Positions 26,333-34,815 of a DNA stretch of 64,000 nt are shown here, piece by piece. A program made the translations under genes and the position numbers. This DNA is from Streptomyces bauhiniae (GTDB lineage Bacteria > Actinomycetota > Actinomycetes > Streptomycetales > Streptomycetaceae), in assembly GCF_004784475.1 (NCBI RefSeq), contig NZ_SRRT01000006.1, positions 310,001 to 374,000 on the forward strand, written 5' to 3'. Each line of letters opens with the position of its first letter. Positions within the stretch are counted from its first letter, which is position 1. Below the pieces are notes generated by a model. It was not told the DNA's origin, did not search any database, and worked only from the letters and a program-made list of their open reading frames with translations.

Positions 26333-27340
26333 ATGGCTGCTGTAGACATTCCCCCGCTCATCAAGCCGTCCCGGCTCCGGCACCGGGGCGGTCTGGCGGG
26401 CGAGCTGATGGCGGAGTTCATCGGGACCTTCGTCCTCATCTCGTTCGGCTGCGGTGTGGTCGCCATGGCGGTCGCCGCGCTGCCGGGTTCCGGCCGCGCC
26501 GCCACCACCACGACGATCTTCCTCGCCGCCGGTGACTGGCTGCTGGTCGCCTGGGGCTGGGCCCTGGCCGTGACCTTCGGCGTGTACGTGGCCGGCGGCG
26601 TCAGCGGCGCCCACCTCAACCCCGCGGTCACCCTCGCCATGGCCGTACGCCGGGGCTTCCCCTGGCTGAAGGTGCTGCCGTTCTGGTTCGCGCAGGTCGC
26701 GGGCGCGTTCGCGGGGGCGGCGCTGGTGTACCTCGTCTACCACAACGCGATCGACACCTTCGACGCCTCGGTGAAGGGGCCCAAGACCGACGGCCACACC
26801 CTGGCCTCGTTCTCGATCTTCGCCACCTTCCCGGCGCCCTACTTCCACGGCGGCATCTGGGGCCCGCTGATCGACCAGATCGTCGGCGCGGGCTTCCTGG
26901 TGATGTTCGTGGTCGCCATCCTGGACCTGCGCAACCAGGCGGTGAAGGCGAATCTGGCCCCGCTGATCGTGGGCTTCGCGGTCGCCGCGATCGGCATGTC
27001 CTACGGCGCCAACGCGGGCTACGCCATCAACCCCGCCCGTGACTTCGGTCCCCGGCTGTTCACCTGGGCGGCGGGCTGGGGCAGCCTCGCCTTCCCGGGC
27101 AGCGTGCCGGGCCAGTTCAGCGGCTACTGGTGGATTCCCATCGTGGGCCCGCTGATCGGCGGCCTGGTCGGCATCTTCCTCTACGACCTCTTCGTCGGCG
27201 ACGTCCTCTACCTCCGCAGCCACCTGGGCGAACTCCCCGAGCCCGGCCGTACCCGCCCGGTCCGCACGATCGACCAGGAGGACGAGAAGGGCCGCGGCGG
27301 CGACAAGCGGAAGGGGCCGGACGAGGACGACGAGTATTAG
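26333..27340 (+). CDS. MIP-family channel (aquaglyceroporin / GlpF type)
   Basis: 335 residues with six membrane helices and both half-helix signatures: GAHLNPAVTLAMAVRRG and GYAINPARDFGPR. The Asp directly after the second NPAR is the hallmark of glycerol facilitators rather than strict water channels. The C-terminal ~40 residues are highly charged (TIDQEDEKGRGGDKRKG). No glycerol kinase or glycerol-3-phosphate dehydrogenase gene is adjacent, unlike the Streptomyces gyl operon, so this is a stand-alone second-type facilitator. The TAG stop is formed at the boundary with copy 2 of the MITE. Confidence 0.93.
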   Translation: MAAVDIPPLIKPSRLRHRGGLAGELMAEFIGTFVLISFGCGVVAMAVAALPGSGRAATTTTIFLAAGDWLLVAWGWALAVTFGVYVAGGVSGAHLNPAVTLAMAVRRGFPWLKVLPFWFAQVAGAFAGAALVYLVYHNAIDTFDASVKGPKTDGHTLASFSIFATFPAPYFHGGIWGPLIDQIVGAGFLVMFVVAILDLRNQAVKANLAPLIVGFAVAAIGMSYGANAGYAINPARDFGPRLFTWAAGWGSLAFPGSVPGQFSGYWWIPIVGPLIGGLVGIFLYDLFVGDVLYLRSHLGELPEPGRTRPVRTIDQEDEKGRGGDKRKGPDEDDEY

Positions 27341-27501
27341 GGTCTTTCGTTTGGATCAGGCCGGATCAGGGAGCGGGGTCCGGTGCCGTGGATCGCAAGG
27401 CGGAGGAGGGAGTCATGGCGGAGCCATGGCGACCGACGACAACGCGGCGAGGCGCGGTGCCGGGGCACGCGAGCCCGGCCTGATCCAAACGAGAGGCCCT
27501 A
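27338..27501. mobile_element. MITE-like element, copy 2 (164 bp with TA ends)
   Basis: By eye an exact copy of 20209-20372, in the same orientation and 7.1 kb away. Its left TA overlaps the TAG stop codon of the MIP gene. Removing the element together with one TA restores GAGTATTAGTTC, which still ends the gene at the same codon. The insertion therefore did not change the protein but separates the gene from the hairpin at 27524-27552. Confidence 0.8.
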
Positions 27502-27523
27502 GTTCCCCCGGCAGGCTGGAGGC

Positions 27524-27552
27524 GTGGGCGGCTCGGATTCCGGGCCGCCCAC
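27524..27552 (+). terminator. Hairpin, probably the original MIP gene terminator
   Basis: A perfect 9-bp stem GTGGGCGGC/GCCGCCCAC with an 11-base loop. It would sit about 20 bp after the MIP stop codon if the MITE were absent. The remaining 27553-27738 shows no gene and presumably holds the promoter of the STAND ATPase gene. Confidence 0.55.
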
Positions 27553-27738
27553 CGCTATGTGCACCTGTGTACGAGGGTTCAGTGCGGGGTGTGATCCCTG
27601 GCCCGCGTCCGCACCCGAGGTCGCGGGCGGCCGTTGGACTCTGCGTTGGGGCGGCTTGGTGCAGGAACGATTTGGCTGCCCTCTCTGAGCGTGCGGCCAC
27701 GGGGTGCCGCACCGCCGCGAGCTACGGAGCGCAGAACA

Positions 27739-29784
27739 GTGTGGGCATACGCCGAGGACACCGAGTGGGCGTCCGCCGCGGGGCGTTGCGGACCGGACGG
27801 GCTGATCGGGCGGGGGGAGGAGACGGTGTCCCTCCGGGAGGGGCTGGCCCGGAACCGGCTGGTCACGGTGACGGGGGCCGCGGGGGTGGGGAAGAGCGCG
27901 CTGGCCGCTGTCGGGGCGGGGGCGGGTGCAGAGGGCGCATCCCCCTGGGCTCGGGTGATCTATGTGCGGTGCCCCGGCGGGGGTGGGCCCGTCGCCGTGG
28001 GGGCGCTCGCCGCTCGGGTGGCGGAGGCGGTGCTGGGGTCGCGGGGTGCGGGAGCGGGTGGGCGGCGGACGGTCGGCGCGGGGGCCGTACCGGACGCGCG
28101 CGGTGCTCGTACGAAGGCCCGGCCCGCCCTCGCCGACCTGGTCGCGGCGCTGCGGGGCACGGCCGGGCGGCGGCCCGTACTGCTGTTGCTCGACGACGCC
28201 GACGCGGTGCGCACCGAGTGCGCGGGGCTGGTGCAACGGCTGCTGATGGACGTACCCGGTGTGCGGGTGCTGGTGACCTGCCGCCAGGCGCTCGGGCTCG
28301 GTGAGGAACGGGTGCTGCGGCTGGCCCCGCTGGCCCCGGACGCGGCGGTGGAGCTGTTCCTCGCGCGGGCCCGCGACGCCGCCCCCGGTTTCCGCGCGGA
28401 GGGCGCTTCGGCGGCTGTGGCCCGGATCTGCCGGGTGCTGGAGGGCGTACCCCTCGCCGTGGAGCTGGCCGCCGGCCAACTGGACGCCGAGCCCTCCGCC
28501 CGGGCGCTGGCCGACCGGCTGGAGCAGGGCCAGTGCTGGCTGGCCGCCCCCGGACCGGCGCTGCGCCGGCACCGCTCGCTGCGGTCGGCCGTCGGCGCGG
28601 CGTATCTGCTGTGCGAGCGGCCGGAGCGCGCGGTGTGGAGCCGGAGCAGCGTCTTCGAGGGGGCGTTCACCGAGCCGACGGCGGCCTACCTGTGCGCGGG
28701 CGCGGGCGTCGCCCCGCACCAGGTGTCGACCTGCCTCGCCCAACTGGCCGCCGCCGGGGTGCTGGAGACCCTGGACGAACCGGGTGGTCTGCGCCCGCCC
28801 CGCTACCGCATGACCCGTGCCGCCCGCGACTTCGGTGCCGAACGCCTGCGCGCGGCCGGTGAGTTCGAGGTGGCCGTGGAGCGCCATGTGCTGCACCACC
28901 GCCGCCTCGCGGAGGTCGCCGAGCACCTGTGGCACGCTGGTGACCAGCGCCAGGCGGCCCGTCTCGTCCGGGACAACGCGGCCGACCTGACGGCGCTGGT
29001 GGAGTACGCCTCCCGCCCCGAGGCCCCGGCCGCGCAGGTGACGGCGGCGCTGGCCACGGTGGCCGACCTGTGGTTCTGGTGGACGGTGCACGACCACGGG
29101 GAGGAGGGCCGCGCCCATCTCGCCCGCCTGCTGCCCCGCGCGACCGCCGACGACCACCTCACCGCCCGCGCCCGCTGGCTCGCCGCCTGGCTGCACGCCC
29201 CCGGCGACCCGGCCACTGCCCGCGCCCTGCTCGGCGAGGTCTGGCCGACGGCGGTCCTCGCCGGTGACGACGCGCTGATCGGCTGGGTCGCGCACGTGCA
29301 GGGCGTACTGGCCTGGGAGCGGGGGGACGCCCGTACCGCCGCGGAGTGCTTCCGGCAGGCCGCCGACACCGTCCCGGCGTTCGCCCCCGGCGGCCCGGCC
29401 CCCGCCGTCAGCCTGGCGGCGCTGGCCGTGGCGCAGGCCCGCACCTCACCGGGCGCGGCGGGCCGCAGCGCGCGCCGGGCGCTGTCCTCCCCCGGCGTAC
29501 GCGACGACGCCTGGGCCACGGCGCTGGCCCGCTACGCCCGCGCCTACACCGACCACCACCAGGGCCACACCGCCCGCGCCTGGCACCGCGCCCACCGCGC
29601 CCTGGCCACGCTGGACGCCCGCGTCCCGCTGCCGGGCACCCCGGACTCCCCCGACCTCCCCTCCGTACGCGCCTCCCTGCACCGCCTGCTCGCCGACATC
29701 GAGTCCCCCCGCACCCCGCGCGCCACGGTGCCGGCACCTCGGACGGACACGGCGATGCCGAGCAGAACGTCCAGCCGTAGGTGA
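27739..29784 (+). CDS. STAND-type (NB-ARC/AfsR-like) ATPase without DNA-binding domain
   Basis: About 681 residues from GTG 27739; the open frame extends to 27634 but the first codons look non-coding. Walker A is GAAGVGKSAL (about residues 46-55), Walker B is VLLLLDDAD, and sensor 1 is VRVLVTCRQ, followed by LRLAPLAPDAAVELFLARA and a winged-helix region (RSLRSAVGAAYLLCERPERAVW). This matches AfsR/LuxR-associated STAND ATPases. The C-terminal ~330 residues are TPR-like. There is no SARP, LuxR or TIR/effector domain at either end, which is unusual for the class. It could be a regulator acting through a partner, or a remnant. A parS box lies 14 bp after the stop. Confidence 0.82.
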   Translation: MWAYAEDTEWASAAGRCGPDGLIGRGEETVSLREGLARNRLVTVTGAAGVGKSALAAVGAGAGAEGASPWARVIYVRCPGGGGPVAVGALAARVAEAVLGSRGAGAGGRRTVGAGAVPDARGARTKARPALADLVAALRGTAGRRPVLLLLDDADAVRTECAGLVQRLLMDVPGVRVLVTCRQALGLGEERVLRLAPLAPDAAVELFLARARDAAPGFRAEGASAAVARICRVLEGVPLAVELAAGQLDAEPSARALADRLEQGQCWLAAPGPALRRHRSLRSAVGAAYLLCERPERAVWSRSSVFEGAFTEPTAAYLCAGAGVAPHQVSTCLAQLAAAGVLETLDEPGGLRPPRYRMTRAARDFGAERLRAAGEFEVAVERHVLHHRRLAEVAEHLWHAGDQRQAARLVRDNAADLTALVEYASRPEAPAAQVTAALATVADLWFWWTVHDHGEEGRAHLARLLPRATADDHLTARARWLAAWLHAPGDPATARALLGEVWPTAVLAGDDALIGWVAHVQGVLAWERGDARTAAECFRQAADTVPAFAPGGPAPAVSLAALAVAQARTSPGAAGRSARRALSSPGVRDDAWATALARYARAYTDHHQGHTARAWHRAHRALATLDARVPLPGTPDSPDLPSVRASLHRLLADIESPRTPRATVPAPRTDTAMPSRTSSRR

Positions 29785-29797
29785 GGGGCAATCGGGT

Positions 29798-29813
29798 GGT
29801 TTCACGTGAAACA
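29798..29813. promoter_or_regulatory. parS: parS site (near-perfect ParB-binding palindrome)
   Basis: GGTTTCACGTGAAACA contains the perfect 14-bp core GTTTCACGTGAAAC at 29799-29812, matching the universal bacterial parS consensus. It is intergenic between the convergent STAND ATPase and GT2 genes, a typical neutral position. Streptomyces ParB loads at such boxes around oriC and organises aerial-hypha chromosome segregation. Confidence 0.93.
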
Positions 29814-29827
29814 CGACGGCGACCGGG

Positions 29828-30589
29828 TCAGCCCTTGAGCGCCGGGGGCCGCCAGCGCCACCCCGCCGCGAGCAGGGCCTCCGCCCGCTGAACCGCGATC
29901 TGAACGCGGAGCCGGGCCTCGGCCCGGTCCCGGAACGCTTCGGACGCGGTGTGCTGGGTGGGGTGCTTGCGGTAGAGCGTGCCGGGTTCCTCCTGCATCC
30001 AGCCGGGGCTGACCGCCTCGCAGCTCAGCAGCAGCGCCCCGTCCTCGAACGCGGGCAGCGCGGGCCAGCCGCCCAGCAGCCGGACCAGTTCGGTATGAAC
30101 GGTCTGAGTCGTCCCGACCACCGGCATCGCCCCCCGCGCGGCCCCGTCCAGCAGGGTCCGAGCGGGCAGCGGACCGGGCGCGGGGTCGTAGGGTCCGGGT
30201 TCGAGCCGCCCGTCAGGATGCAGGTCGAGACACGGAGCGACGGTCCACCCGTAGCCGGGGTTGGCGGCCAGCACCTCGATGTCACGAGCAAGCGTGTCCG
30301 CATCAGGCAGCAGATCATCGGCATCGACGCACCGCAGCAGCGCCCCACTGACCCGAGCCAGCCCGAGCGTCCGAGCCCGCGCGGCCCCACCGCGCCGCCC
30401 GCCCCCGGTCGAGATCCACCCCTCCTCCGGCAACACCCCCGCCGGCCGCCCTGTCTCCCCGTCCTCCTGCACCACCCACTGAAGCCCCCACCCCTGGGGC
30501 AACCGCTGCGCACACAACGAGTCGTACAACTCCCGCAGATAACCATGCCCACCGTCGTGAACGGGCGTCAGGACACTGAGCGTTGGCAT
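29828..30589 (-). CDS. Family 2 glycosyltransferase (GT-A fold)
   Basis: 253 residues. The N-terminus is typical of GT2 (TLSVLTPVHDGGHGYLRELYDSL) and the nucleotide-sugar metal site is LRCVDADDLLPD, with the expected D-x-D/DD pattern. ARARTLGLARVSGALL precedes it. The acceptor and sugar are unknown, and no other cell-surface biosynthesis gene is adjacent. ATG 30589 was chosen because it starts the conserved beta strand; an in-frame ATG lies six codons upstream. It is divergent from the TerD-nuclease gene, with a 266-bp gap between starts in which I see no other gene. Confidence 0.88.
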   Translation of the reverse strand: MPTLSVLTPVHDGGHGYLRELYDSLCAQRLPQGWGLQWVVQEDGETGRPAGVLPEEGWISTGGGRRGGAARARTLGLARVSGALLRCVDADDLLPDADTLARDIEVLAANPGYGWTVAPCLDLHPDGRLEPGPYDPAPGPLPARTLLDGAARGAMPVVGTTQTVHTELVRLLGGWPALPAFEDGALLLSCEAVSPGWMQEEPGTLYRKHPTQHTASEAFRDRAEARLRVQIAVQRAEALLAAGWRWRPPALKG

Positions 30590-30855
30590 ATGAAACGCGC
30601 TCCCCATCGACAACCGAGGCCCTGCCCCGAAGTCCTGCAACCCTAACGGGGACCCATCCACCCGGGCCGACTCTGTAAAAGGCTTCCCAAACCGCATTCC
30701 CCGGCAGCACTTCTTCCGTCCGGACGGGCGCGGTTATGCCCGGTGCGTATTAACGTTCTCGGGCACTGAGTGCGCGACGCGTCGCACGGTGTCATCGGCG
30801 CAGGTCGAGGCCGGGGGGAGGCGCGTCCGCAGGGCACTACTTGGGGGGTTGGGTC

Positions 30856-32790
30856 ATGCAGGAGTTGGCCAAGGGAGCCAATGCGGCACTGGCGGCGCTG
30901 AGCGAGAGCGTCGATTCCGTGGTGGTCGGCCTGAATTGGACGAGCCCCACGGGCGAGGGCGACGCGGACGTCTCCGTACTGCTGCTGAATTCCGACGGCA
31001 AGGTACGCAGCGACGCCGACTTCTACTTCTACAACAACCCTGTCGCGCCGGACGGCAGCGTGCAGTTGCTCGGCAAGACGCCGACGGGGGACGGCAGTCA
31101 GGACCGCATCGGCTTCGACCTGACCGCGATCCCGGCGGAGGTCACCCGGATCGTGGTGGCGGCGAGCCGGTACGAGGGCGCGCACTTCGGGGAGCTGGAG
31201 AATCTGCGTCTGACGCTGGCGGACGGCGTCGGCACGGACCTGGTCGGTTTCACCATCACCGACACGGGCCCGATGAGCGCGTTCATCTTCGGCGAGCTGT
31301 ACCGGCGGGACGGGGCGTGGAAGTTCCGCGCGGTGGGCCAGGGTTATGGCTCCGGACTCGCGGGCCTGGCCACCGACTTCGGCGTGGACATCGACGACGC
31401 CGCCGAGGAGGAGACTCCGGCACCTGTCGAGCAGACGCCGGAGGAGTTGGTGCGGGCGCAGGTCCCCGCGCCCCGCTCCGCCCCGTCCGCGAAGGCGCCC
31501 GCCCGTCCCCGTACGGCGAAGAAGAAGGTCACCCTGCCGAAGGCGCCCCGGCGGTCGCTGGCGGACAACGACTCCTGGCGGGAGGCCCGGCTGTTCCCGG
31601 TGTCCGCGCTCAAGAGCGACCGGGACCGGGAGGCGCGGGCGACCTCGGTGCTGCTGTCGGTGATGGCGCAGATCCCGGAGTTCGGCCGGCGGCTCACGGC
31701 CGCGTTCGGCGCCCCGGCCGGGCGGATGGAGACGTTCACCGAGGTCACGCTGCCGCACGGCGACACCCCGCGCCGCCCGGACGGGGTGATCCGGGTCGAG
31801 CGCGCGGGCAAGCTGTGGACGGCCCTGGTCGAGACGAAGACCAACGGCAACGCGGTCAAGGGCGAGCAGGTCCAGGCGTACATGGACATCGCCGCGCGCC
31901 GAGGGTACGAGGCCGTGATCACGCTGACGAACGACGTCGAGCTGGAGGGCAGCCCGCTGGTCGACGTCAAGATCGACGGGCGGCGCAAGCACAAGGTGGC
32001 GCTGCGGCACCTGTCCTGGGCCGAGGTCGCGCACCAGGCGCAGATGCTGATCCAGCACGAGGGCGTGAACGACGCCGCGCACGCCTGGCTGCTCCGCGAG
32101 CTGCTGCACTACCTCCAGCACGAGAACTCCGGCTGCCACGGCTTCCAGAACATGGGCGCGGCCTGGGTTCCGGTACGCAACGGCATCGACGACGAGACCC
32201 TCTGCCAGGGCGACCCGCGCGCGCTGGAGGTGGTGGAGAGCTGGGAGCGGCTGGTGCGCCAGGTCTGCCTGCGCCTGGGCGGCGAACTCGGCCACAAGGT
32301 ACTGCCCGTCCAGCGCACCCGCCGGGGCACCGATCCGGCGGCACGGCGCGCCCTGCTGGCCGACCAGCTCTGCGCGGACGGTCGCCTCGGCGCCGAGCTG
32401 CGCATCGAGGGCACGCCGGGCGTCCTGGCCCTCACCGCCGACCTCCGTACGGGCCGCCTGCGCACCTCGATCGAGATCCCGGCGCCCACCCAGGGCTACC
32501 CCCTGAGCTGGGCCAAGCGCCTCGTCCGCCGCCTGGCCGAGGCCCCCGCCGACCTGCACGTCGAAACCCTGCTGGAGGGCGGCGCCGGCGGCCCCCGCAG
32601 CACCCTGGAACGCCTCCGCCCCGAACCCGGCAACATGCTCCCCACCACCAACACCCCGGTCACCGCCTTCCGCCTCTCCCTCCTCAAAACCATGGGCAGC
32701 ACCCGGGGCAACGCCGAGTCCAGCTTCATCCGCAGCGTGGACGAGGCGGTGCATCGGTTCCACCGGTCGGTGGTGGCGCACCTTGAGTGA
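30856..32790 (+). CDS. TerD domain fused to a PD-(D/E)XK nuclease-like domain
   Basis: 644 residues from ATG 30856, behind a G-rich ribosome-binding site. Residues about 1-175 are a TerD domain, with the calcium-site signatures DADVSVLLLNSDGKVRSDADF and GFDLTAIP (shown in part). A Pro/Ala/Lys-rich linker (about 185-235) follows. The C-terminal ~400 residues contain a canonical nuclease core: P308-D309 (RRPDGVI), E326-T-K328 (WTALVETKT) and Q338 (GEQVQAYMDIA), then a strand AVITLTNDV. TerD proteins are calcium-binding stress proteins of Ter systems; the nuclease part is inferred from motifs. No other ter gene is adjacent here. It is likely a stand-alone stress or defence effector. Confidence 0.82.
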   Translation: MQELAKGANAALAALSESVDSVVVGLNWTSPTGEGDADVSVLLLNSDGKVRSDADFYFYNNPVAPDGSVQLLGKTPTGDGSQDRIGFDLTAIPAEVTRIVVAASRYEGAHFGELENLRLTLADGVGTDLVGFTITDTGPMSAFIFGELYRRDGAWKFRAVGQGYGSGLAGLATDFGVDIDDAAEEETPAPVEQTPEELVRAQVPAPRSAPSAKAPARPRTAKKKVTLPKAPRRSLADNDSWREARLFPVSALKSDRDREARATSVLLSVMAQIPEFGRRLTAAFGAPAGRMETFTEVTLPHGDTPRRPDGVIRVERAGKLWTALVETKTNGNAVKGEQVQAYMDIAARRGYEAVITLTNDVELEGSPLVDVKIDGRRKHKVALRHLSWAEVAHQAQMLIQHEGVNDAAHAWLLRELLHYLQHENSGCHGFQNMGAAWVPVRNGIDDETLCQGDPRALEVVESWERLVRQVCLRLGGELGHKVLPVQRTRRGTDPAARRALLADQLCADGRLGAELRIEGTPGVLALTADLRTGRLRTSIEIPAPTQGYPLSWAKRLVRRLAEAPADLHVETLLEGGAGGPRSTLERLRPEPGNMLPTTNTPVTAFRLSLLKTMGSTRGNAESSFIRSVDEAVHRFHRSVVAHLE

Positions 32791-32807
32791 GGGGGCTCCG
32801 GAGGGGG

Positions 32808-33692
32808 TTACGTCTGCTCGAAGTGCCGTACGACCGCTTGCACCACCGCCCGAGCCGCCCGAGTCGGCTGCCGGCGTCGGTGGTGGGCCAAGTGGATCGG
32901 CACGTCCGGCAGCGGTGGGCCCGTGACCAGGGTCAGGCGGCCCTCCTCCAACGCGCGGGACGCGTTCGCGTGGGGGAGGACTGTCAGGCCGAGGCCCGCG
33001 GTGACGCAGGAGCGGGCCGCCTCGATGCTGCCGAAGCGGGTCATGCGGGGGTGGGCGCCGGGGACCGCCTGGAGCTGGTCGGCGAGCCAGTCGCTGTAGG
33101 AGCAGCCCTGTTCGTGCAGGAAGAAGTCCTCCTTGGCCAGCTCCTCCCAGGTCGCCGTGCGGTCCGCCAGGCGGTGGCCGGGGGCGCACAGCAGGTCCAG
33201 CGGCTGGGCGGCGATGCGTTCGGCCCTGATGTCCGCGTGGTCGACGCGCTCCTCCAGCAGCAGGGCGAGGTCCAGTTGCCCGGAGCGCAGGCCGGTGAGC
33301 GCGGCGGAGGTGCCTCGGGGTTCGAGCTGGACCTCCACCTCGGGGTGGAGTTCGCGCAACGCGGCGACGATCACCGGCAGATGGGCCGAGCACAGGGTCT
33401 CACCCGCGCCCACCACCACCGTCCCGGTGACGGGCCCCTCCTCGGCGGCGGCCGCGAACAGCCGGGACTCCGCCTCCAGCACCTCCTCGGCCGGCCCGAG
33501 CAGCCGCCGCCCGTCCTCGGTGAGCAGCGCCCCCCTGGCGAGGCGGTCGAACAGCCGCGTGCCCAGCGCCTTCTCCAGTGCCTTGATCTGCACGGTCACC
33601 GTGGACTGCGCGAGCCGCAGCTCGGTCGCGGCGGCGGTGAAGCTGCCGGTTCTGGCCAGCGCGGCGAAGGTCTGGAGGAGCCGGGTTTCCAT
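32808..33692 (-). CDS. LysR-type transcriptional regulator
   Basis: 294 residues, normal LTTR length. Winged helix at residues 1-60 (METRLLQTFAALARTGSFTA, then AATELRLAQSTVTVQIKALE) and a periplasmic-binding-like co-inducer domain (about 90-290; GTVVVGAGETLCSAHLPVIVAAL). ATG 33692 begins the conserved first helix. It is divergent from the phzF-like gene with 92 bp between starts, so that gene is its most likely target. Tail-to-tail with the TerD-nuclease gene, with a 17-bp gap. Confidence 0.93.
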   Translation of the reverse strand: METRLLQTFAALARTGSFTAAATELRLAQSTVTVQIKALEKALGTRLFDRLARGALLTEDGRRLLGPAEEVLEAESRLFAAAAEEGPVTGTVVVGAGETLCSAHLPVIVAALRELHPEVEVQLEPRGTSAALTGLRSGQLDLALLLEERVDHADIRAERIAAQPLDLLCAPGHRLADRTATWEELAKEDFFLHEQGCSYSDWLADQLQAVPGAHPRMTRFGSIEAARSCVTAGLGLTVLPHANASRALEEGRLTLVTGPPLPDVPIHLAHHRRRQPTRAARAVVQAVVRHFEQT

Positions 33693-33784
33693 GGCGGAAG
33701 GGTAGCCAGCCATCGAGAATGCCGATGGCTCGTATGAAAAACAATCGTTGGTGATGATGCCCCAGCGGGCGCCAGCATGAGGGC

Positions 33785-34657
33785 ATGGCTCACACCACGG
33801 CACCCGATGTCCTGCGCTACGCCGCCTTCACCCCCGATCCCCATGGGGGAAACCCCGCAGGGGTCGTCCTCGACGCGACCGGCCTCGACGAGCGGGAGAT
33901 GCTCGCCCTCGCCGCCGAGGTCGGCTACTCCGAGACCGCCTTCGTCACCGAGCGGGCCGACGACCGACGCCGGTTCACACTCCGCTACTTCAGCCCCCTC
34001 GCCGAGGTCGCCTTCTGCGGCCACGCCACGGTCGCCACCTCGGTGGCCCTCGCCGAACGCATCGGCACCGGCGCGCTCCTCTTCGACACCCCCGCAGGGG
34101 AGATCAGGGTCGAGACGACGGCCGACGAGCACGGCACCGTACGGGCCACCCTCACCAGCGTCCCCACCCGCTCCCGCCCGGCCGACGCCACCGAGCTGGC
34201 CGCCGCGCTCGCCGCCCTGCGCTGGGACGCCGCCGACCTCGACCCGGCCCTGCCGCCGCACGTGGCCTTCGCGGGCAACGACCACCTGATCCTCGCCGCC
34301 GCCTCCCGCGCCCGACTGGCCGACCTGGCCTACGACTTCGACGCCCTCACCACTGTCATGCGCACCCATGGGTGGACGACCGTCCACCTCGTCTGGCGGG
34401 AGGACGACGGCAGTTACCACGCCCGCGACCCCTTCCCCGTCGGTGGCGTCGTCGAGGACCCGGCCACCGGCGCGGCGGCGGCAGCGTTCGGCGGCTACCT
34501 GCGCACCGTCGGCCTGGTGACCGCCCCGAGCACGATCACCATCCGCCAGGGCGAGGACATGGGGCGCCCGAGCGACCTCACCATCGAGGTGGACCCGTAC
34601 GAGACTCCCGTAAGGGTCACGGGGAAGGCCGTCCCGATCCCCGCGTCGGCCTCCTGA
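33785..34657 (+). CDS. PhzF-family epimerase/isomerase
   Basis: 290 residues. The PhzF fold is clear: an N-terminal RYAAFTPDPHGGNPAGVVLDA, the catalytic-Glu strand SETAFVTERA, FSPLAEVAFCGHATVATSVAL (conserved GHAT) and PVGGVVEDPATGAAAAAFGGYL in the second half. Family members isomerise small hydroxy-acid substrates, for example in phenazine synthesis, but most genomic copies, including this one with no phenazine genes nearby, have unknown substrates. Probably controlled by the divergent LysR regulator. Confidence 0.9.
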   Translation: MAHTTAPDVLRYAAFTPDPHGGNPAGVVLDATGLDEREMLALAAEVGYSETAFVTERADDRRRFTLRYFSPLAEVAFCGHATVATSVALAERIGTGALLFDTPAGEIRVETTADEHGTVRATLTSVPTRSRPADATELAAALAALRWDAADLDPALPPHVAFAGNDHLILAAASRARLADLAYDFDALTTVMRTHGWTTVHLVWREDDGSYHARDPFPVGGVVEDPATGAAAAAFGGYLRTVGLVTAPSTITIRQGEDMGRPSDLTIEVDPYETPVRVTGKAVPIPASAS

Positions 34658-34815
34658 GCCCCGTCCGTCTCATCCGTAAATGATCAGCCATGCCCCATCT
34701 GTGTGCTGAACTCGGGCAGTTCGCGTAGAGATTTCGAAACTTTTTGGGCAACCCTTTTTCCCCCATGTGAGTCAGCTATGCGAAAACGTTGATCCCTGCT
34801 GCCCAGAGGTTCGTG

